A stretch of DNA of 64,000 nucleotides from Haliclona indistincta (taxonomy: Eukaryota; Porifera; Demospongiae; Haplosclerida; Chalinidae), in assembly GCA_964017065.1 (NCBI GenBank), contig OZ024784.1:3267152-3331151 (forward strand), read 5' to 3'. Positions 15,001 through 27,200 of this stretch are shown here, one piece after another (position 1 is the first letter of the stretch; the number at the start of each line of letters is the position of its first letter). Position numbers and translations under genes: made by a program. The notes under the pieces are model-generated. The model was not told the origin of the DNA. It did no database searches and worked only from the letters and a program-made list of their open reading frames with translations.

Positions 15001-17348
15001 TACAAGAAAGGAAGAGTCATCTTCGCAGGCAAGATTTCTACGCTTGGTACAGATAGCTCTAAAAGTAGTAAAAGCACCAATAATTTTTGTAATATTCAGG
15101 TTGTGTATAACTGACGTATTCGTAGACAGCTGCACAGCTGAGGTCAGTGAGGACAAGTAACTGAGCAGAGTAGACACGGGAAACAACACCTAAAGAAAAG
15201 AAATTGTGGTTTAGCACTAGTTTTTGTCATCTCACATCAGGTTTTTGTTCCCAGTTGCAGTCCTTCACTAAGCTAGTGCAGTCAGGTAGCCAGCATACAG
15301 CAGACCGGGCTAGCACAAGGTGACCCTCCTCAGCCTGTCGCCATGCCAGCACTGTGCAGCACCGGAAGAACTCTCTGAAGACAGGAAGCAGATGAGGCTC
15401 CTTGGGTAGTGCTGCTACCAGGTCAGAGCCAAGAGGAATGAGGGTGGTCAGTAGACGATGACAGACCATGTTATCTACAGGACTGGAGAGACACGTGTGA
15501 TATGCACTCCATCACTCCTTACCTCTCTTCTTTGATCAATAAATCAGCAAACTTGAACAGTAGTTTGGATTGTTCCAATACGTCATCAGCACAGTCATTG
15601 ACACACCCGATCACCAGACGACGTAGCCACTTGTGAATCTGGTCTGATGGAGCTACAGCCAGAGTGTTGATCTGCTGACACAGCGCTTCAAGATGCTTCT
15701 TTTGTGATTTAATAGCTTTCTGGAGGACATTAACTAAGAACTTCACTCCATCAGTGACTGCTAAACTAGACACAGATGACATGGCACCTAAGAGCACTAG
15801 AGTGATCACATCTAGAAGAACAAGAAAGAGTAGTACTTTATACAGAAAGCAAAGCATCACTAACTTGTATCAGAGTGCTCATCCATTAGAGTAGCTAGTA
15901 CAGGTGATTCATCAGAGGAGTCTAGTAGGGCTGATAGCAGCCCGAACACATCCTCCAGCACCGTCCCCTGGAATGTGTGCCCACTGATTGCTGGACATAC
16001 TATCAGAGAGAAACTCTCCTTAACAATATGGCGGACACACTCCTGACTGAATGAGGTATCAGTGAGAGTAGCATCAGCCAGCTCTGCAATCTGACTCTGT
16101 ACCGAGTCATTGGCAAGGAATTCATACGTTGGGTCAGTAGCAAGAGGAATCACTCCGGACAGATATGTGTTGATGCTCTTCTTGGGATGCAGTTCAAGAA
16201 GGAATAGCAGAATAGATGAGAGCGTGAACATGGCACTCTTCAGCAAGCGAGCTGGATCAAAAGTTTTGTGACCCGCAAACGCAGTGTAACTGAGATCAAG
16301 AAACGATCTAAGCTCTTCAATAAGATTAACATTGTCCGAATCCGGTACACTGAGAATTTGCTTGTGTTCACGATCAATCAGTAAAGCCTGGTTCCAGAAC
16401 TTCAGTCGTTCCTGTGTCGCCTCGGGAATGTGTCTATAGAACAGCGATTGAGGTATTTTATTGCTGACAAATTTCTTGCTTGATATGCTGATCAGGCGAG
16501 ACACAACTGTCTCCATCTCTTCTGCGATCTGTCGCGGCTGATGGAATATATCAGAACAAACATACATGTGACTGAAAGCAGTTAGTTTGGTAGCTACATT
16601 CAGCAACAGTGGTATAAGCTGCTCAGCATATGTGTCATACACTTTTTCTTCTTCAGTTCTATCTTCTTCATCCTTTTCATTCTCTTTCTCCTCTTTCTTC
16701 TCACTCTCCTTGGCTTTCTCCTCCACTTCCTCCTCTTCTTCTTCTCCATCAATGACGCTCTGCAGGGCACGTTGCAAGAGGCACAGCAGCAGATCAACAG
16801 AGGTGATGCTCAGGAGAGGTAGCATGGATTCAACATCGACTGAACAAAACTGAAACAACACAAAACACAGTGAAGCGCATACAAGAATCACGCACGCACA
16901 CACACACACACACACACCTCCTCTAATAGTGGTATGGTTTGCAGTATAAAGTGATCGGTAGAGTCTACTACAGCGACCACTCTCTTGACCAGATCCTCAG
17001 CTTCATCCTGACTGCGACCCATCACAGTTAGTGTCTCCTATAGCAGTTGATGATGACAACACTCACTGACATGTAGTTCGATCTTTAACCAACCACAATA
17101 TCCTCCATGTCAAAATGCTGTAATCGAAGTTTTATTGAAAATATCAGAGCAAACATCACTAAACAAGCTCCTTGCTGATCCTGTAATAGAGAGACTGAAG
17201 TGTATTTACATGTTCAGTGCAATGCTGCCGTACCTTGCAGGTTAGAGAAGAGCTGTCAACAATGGCAGTGAGAGTAGAGAATGAGGGAGGAAGATGAGTT
17301 AGCATACCAAGGCACAGGTTGAAACTATGGTGACCAGCACACACAGAC

Positions 17349-17434
<86 letters not shown>

Positions 17435-20400
17435 GTGAGATGTGCATGTTCCATTGATTGTCTCACCATTACTCTCTGTTGCAGTATGTCAGAGTACAGC
17501 TTGTAAGATGCTCCACATGACATCAACAATATCAAGGACTCGTGGAACAGCTCATAGGAGTATTCTCCTGCTTCACCTAGTGCCAATACACATCCACACG
17601 CCTGCCAGAAACACAACAGAAATGATAACACTCGCTAGCTCATGCACACACACCTCAGAATCAATTGCCTTATCCATTCCACTATCAGACTTCTGGCATC
17701 TCACATTATAGAACCAAGGAAACACACCTGTAGAACATTCATGACCATGTACACACTCTGTGACTGTGGCGTACCAGTGTGCTCTTGTTTTTCATTTTTG
17801 TTGTTGGCAGTTGATCCAGGTTTAGACATGATTCTCTGACACTGCAGCTGATGGTCACAAGGATAGCAAGCAACAGGAGAACTGCTCTGGCTTGCATTGG
17901 GTGGCTGTGGACTCATCACGGGAGACACACTACCCTCACCACCATCCTGCAGCAGATTCTGTGTAACCTGAGGTTGATAAGGGTAATAGCCCAAGTAATT
18001 AGTTGACTATGATTTGTCCCACCTGTTTGACAAGCTCTGGATCAAGTTCTGAAAACTGGAATAGCATATAGTCCAGTACTAGCAGGAGACGGCACACAGG
18101 AACAGGAGGAACAATCACACCAGACCTGAGACCATGGATAAATGAGTATTGAAGATATGATCTATACTCACTTTTTTTCTTCAGCTACTTTCACAACAGC
18201 AGTGACACACTGCAAGAGAAGCTTCTTGCGTGTGTCGAGAGAGAAATTGTGCCACACAAACAGCAACAGCTGTAAATGAGTCACGTCCAGATCTGAGAAG
18301 ATGAAAAAAAAACAATAGAAGCTGAAGAACCAACGAGAGCCGCACCTTCATCAGGTTCGTTCTCATTGACAGCATTGTCCTCCAGTGTAGTCAAAAATCT
18401 ATATGTATAGAAGTGCAGAGTGAACAGTTAAATACTCGTGAACTATTTTTATCACCCATAATGCCTATGTACCAATGAAAATGTAGAGTATATACATATA
18501 CACAAATGTAGAGCCTGATCAAAACATAGTATTCTGTTAACACTGACCCTTTCCAAATGCTCAGAGACAGGGGATCCTCCTGGTCACCCATTACTTGCAG
18601 TCTACAGATCAGTACTCTAGCAAGCAGTGACAATACTTTAGGTATCACAGACAGTGACCAGCAGCCCTGGTGTAGTCCCATGTCTCGCAGCATCATGCCG
18701 TGATGTTCAGCCTTAACATACCCCTCAACAACTAGCTGGTGTAACAGTTCAGTGACTGTGGTCACAAACTTCTCGAAACATGTAACTTTTGAGAACTTGT
18801 CAGTCCTGTCGTTGCTCTGGACTATTGTATGTACGTTCAAAAACATGGACGCCAGAGCAGAGATGTGATCAGGAGTCAGTTTTCCACGAAGATAAGAGCG
18901 AATTTTTTCGACTGAGTTGTGAACTAAACCATTTTGAAGGCACTGAAGAGCAAGTAAAGCCAACTCTTGATAAAACGAAGGCTTTGAACTTATTTCTGGG
19001 GTTTTGGGACGAACAGGCGTGTCTTGTGGAAGAGCAAAACGAGTTTTCCGAAAAGGTGGAGGTTTTGAAAGCTTAGGAGGGAGAGGAGGAGGGGTGGGGA
19101 TGGTTGCATGGGGTGGAGGCGGTGGTGGGGGAGGAGTAGAGCGAGAGACAGCAGCAGCATGAGTAAGATTGTACAGATGCCTCAAGAAGGGATCAAGAGA
19201 TGGAGCAGGATAATCATCATCTGAAGAGAAGGATAGCTAGTGACACCACACTACTGTAGAGTACTGACCTGACTCTTCATCTTCCTCAGCATCATCCTCT
19301 TCTTCTCCTTCCTCGTCCAACTCCATATCTTCACTGCCGTTATCACCCTCAGCTGGATTCACCACGTACTCTCCTTGCACTTCTCCTGATGAGCTCAGGG
19401 TAGATGAGGGAGATGGTGATCGAGATGGTGATTGAGCTGCGTCACTGCTTTCACTCTCTTTAGTTGTGTCTTTGGACATTTTCTCTGAAATTTTCTCAGA
19501 GAGGGCAAACTTCACTCGACGGAATATTTGCTCTTCTTTCTCACTCCTCCCAGGCTTGATAGAAGAGAAGAGAGGGCCTAGTTCAGACTGGCTGTCATCA
19601 CGAGAAGGTGAGTTGATCAGAGAAGTGGTCTAAGGAGAAAGCAACTATAGCTGGACTATATCTTAAATAAAGTAGATGCACCTTTTTGAAAGAGCCCAGC
19701 ATTACTGACACCAGAATATTGACAAGAGGAAGGTTATTAAGAAGAATACTAGACAGTTGAGAGTATGAGTAAGTCTTAGTAACATCAATATCAGCAACTG
19801 AGATAGCATCAGAATCTCCTCCCTACACACAGTCAGTATTGTGAGTGACACAGAGAGCAGTAGTCAGTAACTCACCTCTTCCTGTTCTCCTTGTTTCAGG
19901 ACAGAGGAGACTAACTTGAGAGCGCAATACAGCAACTGACCTAGTGGCATGGTCATCTTAATCGTCCTACAGAAGTAAGAGAGAGAGGTGTGTGAGTGAC
20001 ACAGACTCACGACTGCTTTACCATAGGCTGCGTGATGTATCAGTAACTGTCTTAGCACTGAGCAGTTGAAGGAGATCAGACAATACGCGATAACTAACCA
20101 CTGTTCTGAAAGTGTCTAAACTCTAGAGTGCAATAAACATCATCATATTCCATCGTGTGTGACTGCTTATGTACCTTAGAGTCTTTTAGCGTAGTCTCCA
20201 TTAGAACTGCTGTCTTTAGCTGTAAAGACAATACCGTACATGATAAGCGATTGCATACAGTCACTGACCACAACAGTAGCAACTATTTCATTCACCAGCA
20301 TCTTCACTATGTTGAAGGAAGAAGAGGAAGATAGAGAAGACAGCGAACAACATGATAGCCGGCTAAACAGACTCTCCACGGTAGTGGGAAGATCCTCTCC

Positions 20401-20913
20401 AGTGGGAGTTTTAGTAGTTGTGTCATCTGATCAGAGTGTGAGAGTTTGACACACGATAATTATTATACAAGATGCTGACCTTTTTGAGCAGATGGTGACC
20501 TTTTTGTAGAAGAGGACATACTGGAGAATGAGGAAGTAGCAATGCAGGCTGCTGATAAACACTTCAACAGCAAGGAGGTGAGGTCCCGTAAGACAACAGG
20601 AGACGAGAGAGTGGTGAGATTGACAGCAATGCTGACTGCTTCAACAGCACCTTTCAACTGTAGCAACCTGGTGAAGTCAAGTACATGTAGCTGGCTAATC
20701 TGGCAAAACATCCTCCTCCTTACCTTTCAATAATCACTTTCTCTCCGCCACCCTTTGGAGTTAGGAATGTCGCCTTGCTAGCGGCTAGTTTATCAAATAC
20801 AGGCAGAGAGAGACAGAAATCTAATATCTGCCTCTCTCCTCCGATTTCTTCAAAGTGACTCATTGCATTCTTCAATAGTTCATCGCCTAAAACAACATAA
20901 CATGAGTCAGATA

Positions 20914-20949
<36 letters not shown>

Positions 20950-21945
20950 CTCACCTTGTATAGTCAGTTTCATTGGAGAAACACTAACAGATGGTGGTTT
21001 CTCCAATTGATGCACACCACCAGGGCTTCGTCTGATCATGTGTGAGTACATTTTCTGCACCTGCACACGAGTGTCAACAAGAGGAGACTCTGCTCGAGCA
21101 GGTAGATCCTCCTGGGTCGCTGTACTCTCGCCTTGCACTGCACCATCGACACCTGAAACAAAACATAAAAATCACTATCTAGCAAAATGCACTGGTAATT
21201 GTAGTCAACTAGACAAGTACTTTTCTCAATTTTACACTTCTGATCTGGAACCAGTGTGTACATATTATATGCACAGTTCAGAAAGTCACCGTTTTTATTA
21301 ATACAAGGAAATTGTTACACATAACATGAAATTGGTTTCAGTTATTGAATCCGTCCCCAGACAGTTATTTATCATAGAGCTGGATTACTTTACCTTCTTC
21401 TTCGGTGTCTAGAGCATGGCTGGTGTGTTTTATAACTTCCTGCAGTAGAGCGATGTCGTCGGGAGAGAGAAAAGAGGAGGGAGTGGTATCAGAGTTGCTG
21501 CTGCTGTTACACAGAGAGTTGATGAGGTGTAGAGCAGGAGAGTAGTGTGGTCCACAGTGAGTGAGAAGAGACAGACCGTATACCAACAGCTTGTTGTTGG
21601 CTGCTGTCACTGATGCATAACTTGAAGGCTTGAGATCTAAACCAATATTTACAGGTTTTTATTATGCTGTATGGACAAGAAAATATAGATCAACCTTTTC
21701 TAACTTGGGAAAAGTAAGCTCCAGACAGCACAGCCAAGGCTGCTGTGCCCACGTCAATTTGTTCGAATTTTCTGAAAGTTTTGAGTAAAAGAGGTTGAAC
21801 AGAAAGAAGTGGTGAGGTGAAAGAACCTTCGAGATAGTTCCTTGGAAAATTGTGTCATACGCGGAGCATTAGGGTCCCCAAGGAGGGCGGCAAATGATTT
21901 TGCCTTCACTTCTTCGTCCGACTCCATATCTTGCGAAGTGGACAT
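1..21945 (-). CDS. UBR4: UBR4 (p600) giant E3 ubiquitin ligase / N-recognin, C-terminus cut by window edge
   Basis: UBR4 binds N-degrons through its UBR box and ubiquitinates targets; it is a cytosolic giant of about 5200 residues in human. The start ATG is at 21945-21943, and the last visible exon runs to position 1 (reading [10 protein letters not shown]), so roughly the final 290 residues are missing. Landmarks along the gene: a proline-run segment at 19060-19150; the UBR box near 14540-14870, with [22 protein letters not shown] and, after introns, DDGSCK then [22 protein letters not shown] near 13180; an acidic stretch at 8300-8560; a UIM-like [13 protein letters not shown] near 8700; a Cys-rich zinc ribbon at 5110-5395 ([23 protein letters not shown]); conserved [19 protein letters not shown] near 2210; and the C-terminal catalytic zinc module ([17 protein letters not shown]) near 230-320. 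Order and sequence match human UBR4 throughout. Dozens of short introns interrupt it. Divergent from TMEM237 with 110 bp between start codons. Confidence 0.97.
12748..13120. repeat. Two direct copies of a ~160-bp repeat inside a UBR4 intron
   Basis: The segment from 12748 to about 12911 recurs at 12966 to about 13120, offset about 218 bp. Shared blocks include GATGTTTCGGAGCT, CAACTGGTCGCTCACACA, GTGGGAGTACGGAGAAAAAC and ACAGTAGAGTGCTG, with scattered substitutions and small indels. Both copies lie in the intron between the exon reading [13 protein letters not shown] and the one reading [11 protein letters not shown]. No coding match and no clear terminal inverted repeats are visible, so this is a local duplication or two inserts of one dispersed element. 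Confidence 0.85.
17346..17464 (-). repeat. (GA)n microsatellite in a UBR4 intron, forming its 3' polypyrimidine tract
   Basis: An uninterrupted GA run covers 17351-17431. Read on the coding (minus) strand it is a (CT)n tract that ends in TAG directly at the acceptor of the next UBR4 exon. The intron starts with GTGAGA near 17464. The repeat therefore makes up most of the intron and its pyrimidine tract. Confidence 0.85.
20884..20952 (-). repeat. (GA)n microsatellite in a UBR4 intron next to the donor
   Basis: A GA run at about 20920-20949 lies inside a roughly 70-bp UBR4 intron. On the minus strand the intron reads GTGAGC followed at once by (CT)n and ends in TTTTAG before the next exon. Confidence 0.8.
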
Positions 21946-22055
21946 GTGGTAGGCGGGAATTAGTTAATCATTAATAATTAACCTAGAATGGCGCGAATGA
22001 CGTTATGACTATCGGCTTAGCAACGTGATTTTGTTCTAATTGATGCCCTAAGGCG
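21946..22055. promoter_or_regulatory. Bidirectional UBR4 / TMEM237 promoter region
   Basis: Only 110 bp separate the two start codons on opposite strands, so both promoters must lie here or overlap the first exons. It contains an AT-rich stretch (21960-21985) and a CRE-like TGACGTTA near 21998. No TATA box is clear for either gene. Confidence 0.6.
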
Positions 22056-24179
22056 ATGGAGAACGAGTCGACTTTTGGCCCAGGGCGATCCCTGAGGATG
22101 TCTGATTTAGAGGAAGGCACTTTCAGAGAAAATCAACCTACTGCAATGGCACGTCCACACAGACTAGAACCATTGCAACATCCGCCATCTAATACACGTA
22201 AGAAGAGAAAAACCAAGAAGAAGATTAGAACTGAAGTCGACCAGGAGTTGACGTCGACGACGACTTCAGGTATTTAACAATTGACCAAATTCAGTATGAC
22301 TTTGTTTCTCAGATACTAACAGAGATGATTTGATGGATGAAGCATATTTGAATCAACTGCGATCTCGACTTGACCCTTCTTTTCACAGTCAACCATTGCC
22401 AGATCAGAGGGACCTTGCTGTGACACCACCAATTCACGATGAGGAAGAAGAGGCATTGCATAACAATGATTTGGAGCGAGCCACTCCAGCAGAGGATAGC
22501 ACTGTTGGGACTGACACTGCTGCGGTTGGAGGAAAGAAACAAAGGAAGAAGAAAAGAAAAGTGAAAAAGAAAGAGCCAGAGGAGGAAGAAGTTGAAGGAG
22601 AGCTTTCAATGGAAGGAGAAGCTGCATCAACTCATCCTTCTGAAGGTATATCAGCTCAATTGATGATCTTGCTGTTAATGTATTCTATGCACAGACCATG
22701 GTGCTGGCAGCAGTGGTCGCATGCGAGATCTTCCAGCATTACCTGATGAGTTACAGCAACCAACAGTAGCAATTGGAGAAGAACAGGAGCAGCATGCCGT
22801 GGGTACTGGAGGGAGGGAGATATTTAGACATGAGCTGAGTTGTCCAAATGGTAAGCATTATCAGACATCTGCAATGCTGTGACTAGTACTGTGTTCTATT
22901 TATAAGATCCACCATTCCTGGTCGCTGAAGAAGATATCAGAGAAGGACCCTTCCATCCTCCCAATCCGCTATCAGTACCGCCATCAGCTGCTGCTCCTCA
23001 GCAAGCACCCAATGGCACCACCACCACAGTCATGTTTCAGCAAAATCTTGGTAGGTAAATTGTCAAAAAAACTATTGAGTATCATTTTCTGCATTAGATG
23101 GTGGTTTTGTTAGAAGAGGAGGAGGAGCGATAGCAGGAGATCGTAATAATGTTGGCACAACTGTTTTTAACGGAGAAGTGAGAACAGCCTACAGCAACAG
23201 TCTTATCTCTGGAGCTGATTTTGCACTGGTAACAAAAATGTGACTGTATTCAGGAGAGGTATCGTGGTGTTCCACAGGTGTGTCATAAATTAGTAAGAGG
23301 ACTATCAGTTGCTTCACATGGGCTACTGGCTGGTGAGTTGGTGTCAATATTGTGTAGCATTGTTTGCATTTCGCATCAGGTTTGTCGCTGTGGGACTGTG
23401 TGGTCTCCAATGTGATCAGTAGGCAGTCTGGAGGGCATGTCAACCTTCTACTACACTACCATCCATTTCCACTAGCACTGCACTCCATCTACTTACTTCT
23501 CCTATTGATCACCGTTACAACACTATTACTCAGGTGCATATCAGTGCTGTTGTGGTGCTCAGGAATTTGTGTTTATTTGTCCTTACAGGTTTGATGTAGG
23601 CAATGTTACTAAGGTGTGTATAGAGGAATCCTTGTCATCACCAAGTGATATTATGCTCTGTGTTGGTGAGTAGTGCATACTAACACACACACACTATGAT
23701 GCTCCACTATATAGGCTTGTTGCTGTTGATGTTAGCATTCCTAGTGACAGCTTCTGTCACGTTTCTTGATGAGCAGCTGGGTTTATTTATGACACAGCCT
23801 TCACTTTGGTAGGCTACATTCCATTGAAACTTCATGTCATCGACTCTTGTCTTCTTGCAGGTCAGAGCTAGTCACTAACTCTACCACAGCATCCAACATG
23901 GCACTCTCCACTATAACAATTGGTGATGCAGTGTACTTTGTCACGGCCATGCAGACTGACAGGACAACAGCATGGTTATCAATCACCATCATCAGGGCAG
24001 TTTGTTCTTGTATCAGTTGGCTGCTGGTAGCATGGATAACCAAGAGAGATAGAATGGAAGGTATTACAGTGTACATGATGATACCATCCCTTACTATTAC
24101 CATCCCAGATCTTTTGTGCAAGCTATCAGTAGATTCAAGCCAGCAGCAACAAGGAGCATCAAACCACTCTGAGTCATGA
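22056..24179 (+). CDS. TMEM237: TMEM237-like four-pass membrane protein of the ciliary transition zone
   Basis: TMEM237 is a tetraspan protein of the ciliary transition zone, a Joubert syndrome gene in human. The ATG at 22056 opens a charged, Lys-rich cytosolic N-terminus (RKKRKTKKK; GGKKQRKKKRKVKKK), as in the family. The exons I read are 22056-22269, 22313-22645, 22695-22850, 22907-23050, one from 23098, one from 23254, and four more to the TGA at 24177-24179; their phases agree. The C-terminal half holds four hydrophobic spans: around VASHGLLAGLSLWDCVVS, SIYLLLLLITVTTLLL, LCVGLLLLMLAFLVTASV and IIRAVCSCISWLLVAWI. The CHKLVRGLSVASHGLLAG block is the best match to the vertebrate protein. The long N-terminal half is poorly conserved, so identity rests on TM layout plus that block. 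Confidence 0.78.
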
Positions 24180-24251
24180 TCAAGTATTCCCACATTATAC
24201 AAAATTTATAGAAATTTGAGGTTCTATGATCACAGTATAATACACACACAG

Positions 24252-27200
24252 CTAGAGTCTTGCAACATCCTTATAGAATCCTTCGTTGAATGTAGAAGCA
24301 TTATGGTGGACCAACTCCTTCAAACCCAGTTGCTGTGCTATTTTGTGCTGCAATGAGAAGCTGTTACTGTATAGCAATAGCTTCTGCATATTAGCAGCTG
24401 CTTCGTTGGGTCTATTTCTGTCCAACATGTACCTAAAGAGAGGAGTAACTGATTGTTGTTGGTTGTAGTTAGAAGGCTCACCTGCTTGCTAGCTCCTGTA
24501 AGGTCGCTGGAGCGAGGGGAAACACACTCTTGAACTCATTCAAATATTTCATATCGCCTTTGATGATGACTCTACGATAGAGTGGGGTAACCCAGTCAGC
24601 TAACATAGACTGCTTGTAGGCATCAGCTACTACAAGTGCCTGAGAGAGAGAATGACAAAAGTAAAGAGAAACAAGGCACCTCCAGGAATGGCTGCTCTTC
24701 CATAAAGCAATGGACGGCCTTGATATCCAAGTTGATGACCTGTTTGAAGAACGGTGGTTGCAGCAGTGATAGTTGCAGTGCAACCAGTCGAGCCTGAGCT
24801 AGACAGTGCTCAGCACTGGATAGACAATTGTTCTGATGAAGATGATAGTACCATTACTTTACAGACTTACATAGTAATACATACCTGAGAGTAGATTTTG
24901 GCTGCATCTCTAAAGTCGGAGAAAATTCTCTTGAGAAGGTGGACTGTTTCAGAGTTGTTGTTTACTAAAAGTAAGCAATAAACTAGAGAAATGAGACCAC
25001 TGAGTTGACATACTGTGCTTCACTCTTCTCATGTCCTTTGCTGCATGGTCTTCACGCGTCTTGGCTAGTTCACGATACATGCCAAACTTGAGTGCTACCA
25101 TCTGCATCTTCTCAGCGTCATGACGCCAGTGCTTCTTAAGATAGTCCATTAGAGCTACTCGCAACTGCTCCGCCTGACAGACAGATAGATGGTGAAACTG
25201 TCATGATGGTGCATAGTTACCTTCTCTACTCCAGGATGTACGAGGCTTTCAAACTCATCGCACTCCAATAGCAGCTTAATAATATAACCCATCTCGTGAA
25301 ATCGACCAACACCCGTTAACAAACGCACCTACAACAACAAAATAATAATCTCAATACATTCAGACGGAAAAAGCTGACCATGAGTTTGTAGTGCCTGCCC
25401 TTGTAAAGAGCTAGTGTGATGTCACGAGCTACCCTCAACACTTCAGCGATACCATCAACAGAACAGGCAAGAGTGTAACAATCGTGAGATCTAATCAACA
25501 TCTCTACTTGCATGCTCAATGCTAAGAGAAGAAAGAAAACCAGTCTATGATGCAAAGTGGGCAAACAAGTGAAGCGTTCGTACATATTTCTGTTGGATTT
25601 TCAGCTCCAGCCATTGCCTTGCCCATGGAGAGAAGATGAGAGGCAAGGACTGAATGGTCAGTGCATAGTTGAGCAAGGTCCATGAACTGGTTAGTGGTCA
25701 TCAAGGGCTGGTAAACCTTGACATGAGAGTAATCCCGCTCAGCACCTGTGTAACAAAAATAATCAATATTCACCTTTTAAACAAATCTGCTACACTAACC
25801 TCCAACATACGACTGGAGTGATGCAGCTATGCAGTCACTGAGAAACCCAGCAATCTAGAGAAACGAAAAGAGTGACAAATGGCGAGTTGGTGTGTGAGCC
25901 AACCTCTCTTGGTTGAATGTTAGTAGAGATAATGAAGCTCCTTGCCAACGCGTACTTGTCAGCATGAAGACTAGAGAGCAAGTCAGCTAGTGTATCAAAT
26001 GGATCAGAGTTCATGACTGCACTGTATGATTTCCTCAGTGCCTGGTATAGAGTAGTACAGTCTCTATAATACAGCACACGGGTTAAAACTTCTCACCAAA
26101 GCAATCTTAAAGCAGCTGAGAATGCACTGACAGCATTGCTGAGCCTGTTGTGCACGATCAGACAATTGCTGCATCATTCTGATAATCTCAGAGGACATCT
26201 TTCCACCTCCTACCCCTCCCCCGTCTAGCGACAGGGTAGGGTCCACTAGATGGTGGCGAGAACGAACAGACAAGAGGCTAAGCACATCTTCAGTGAGTTG
26301 ATCAGGAGTGAGCTTGCCCTGGGCTAGTTGGATGAAACACTAGAGGAGTACAATATGAACATGACTATAGTGCACGAGCAGTTCTGTCAGCTCACCAGTA
26401 CAATAGTCAGATCAGGTGAGTTGTGTTGTAGTGATGCTGCAAGTTCTCGTGCTTGAGGTACCCAACCAGCATTGAGTAGACGACCAATGAACAGCTCTAA
26501 AACTTCAGCTTCCTAGTTCACAGTACAGGTTAGAATCAGTATACGTTGAATAGTGCACCTTGTCACTGAGATCAGAATCATTCCTGCGGGGCATTGCAAC
26601 AGGTACCGTGTCATGCAGGACGAGCTGCTTCAACTGACAGTGACCCCGATAGGTAGGGGATGAGGATATGGTGAGGGCTTTGAGCAAGTCAGTACAGCCA
26701 GAAGTGAGGTTACCAGAGGACAGCAGGTCTTGATACAACGCAGACACTGATGTAGTCTAGATGGAGCCACGAGAGAGTGCTAGTGTATGGGCAGTGTAAT
26801 TAGAGTACCTCTTTGGTTGATTGCTGATTGACAGCGTGGATGTGAGCTGACCATATCTCTCGCTCAAAGCGACTGATATCTTCAGCAGAACATTCCTCCA
26901 TTTTCCTCCTCCACAGCAGAGCAAACACTAGCAACAATGTCCGCTCACTGGGTGACACTGAGCTACCTCCATCTCTTTCTGGATCACCCCACACCACACT
27001 CTTAGTGAGGGAGAAAGAAGCATTAGAAGAGTATAAATTTCATTCATTTTACCCTGATTTTACCTCAAAAAATTCTGCTGCAGCTAACGGATCCACATTA
27101 TCGACCATTAGTTCTTGATTGCTCTTTAACCAGAAGCTGATGCGAGCTGGTTGGTACTGCCAGTAACTGGTATTGAGGTATTTGGAGTACTTGTTTTCCA

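Noticed and set aside
22010..22032. RFX X-box upstream of TMEM237
   Set aside because: Only a half-site (TTAGCAAC) is present; the left half required by the consensus is missing at allowed spacing.
23229..23253. A 25-nt intron in TMEM237 (GTAACA...TTCAG)
   Set aside because: It would keep the frame, but a stronger donor GTGAGA at 23178 with the same acceptor gives a normal 76-nt intron, also in frame. An ultra-short intron is not needed; transcript data would decide.
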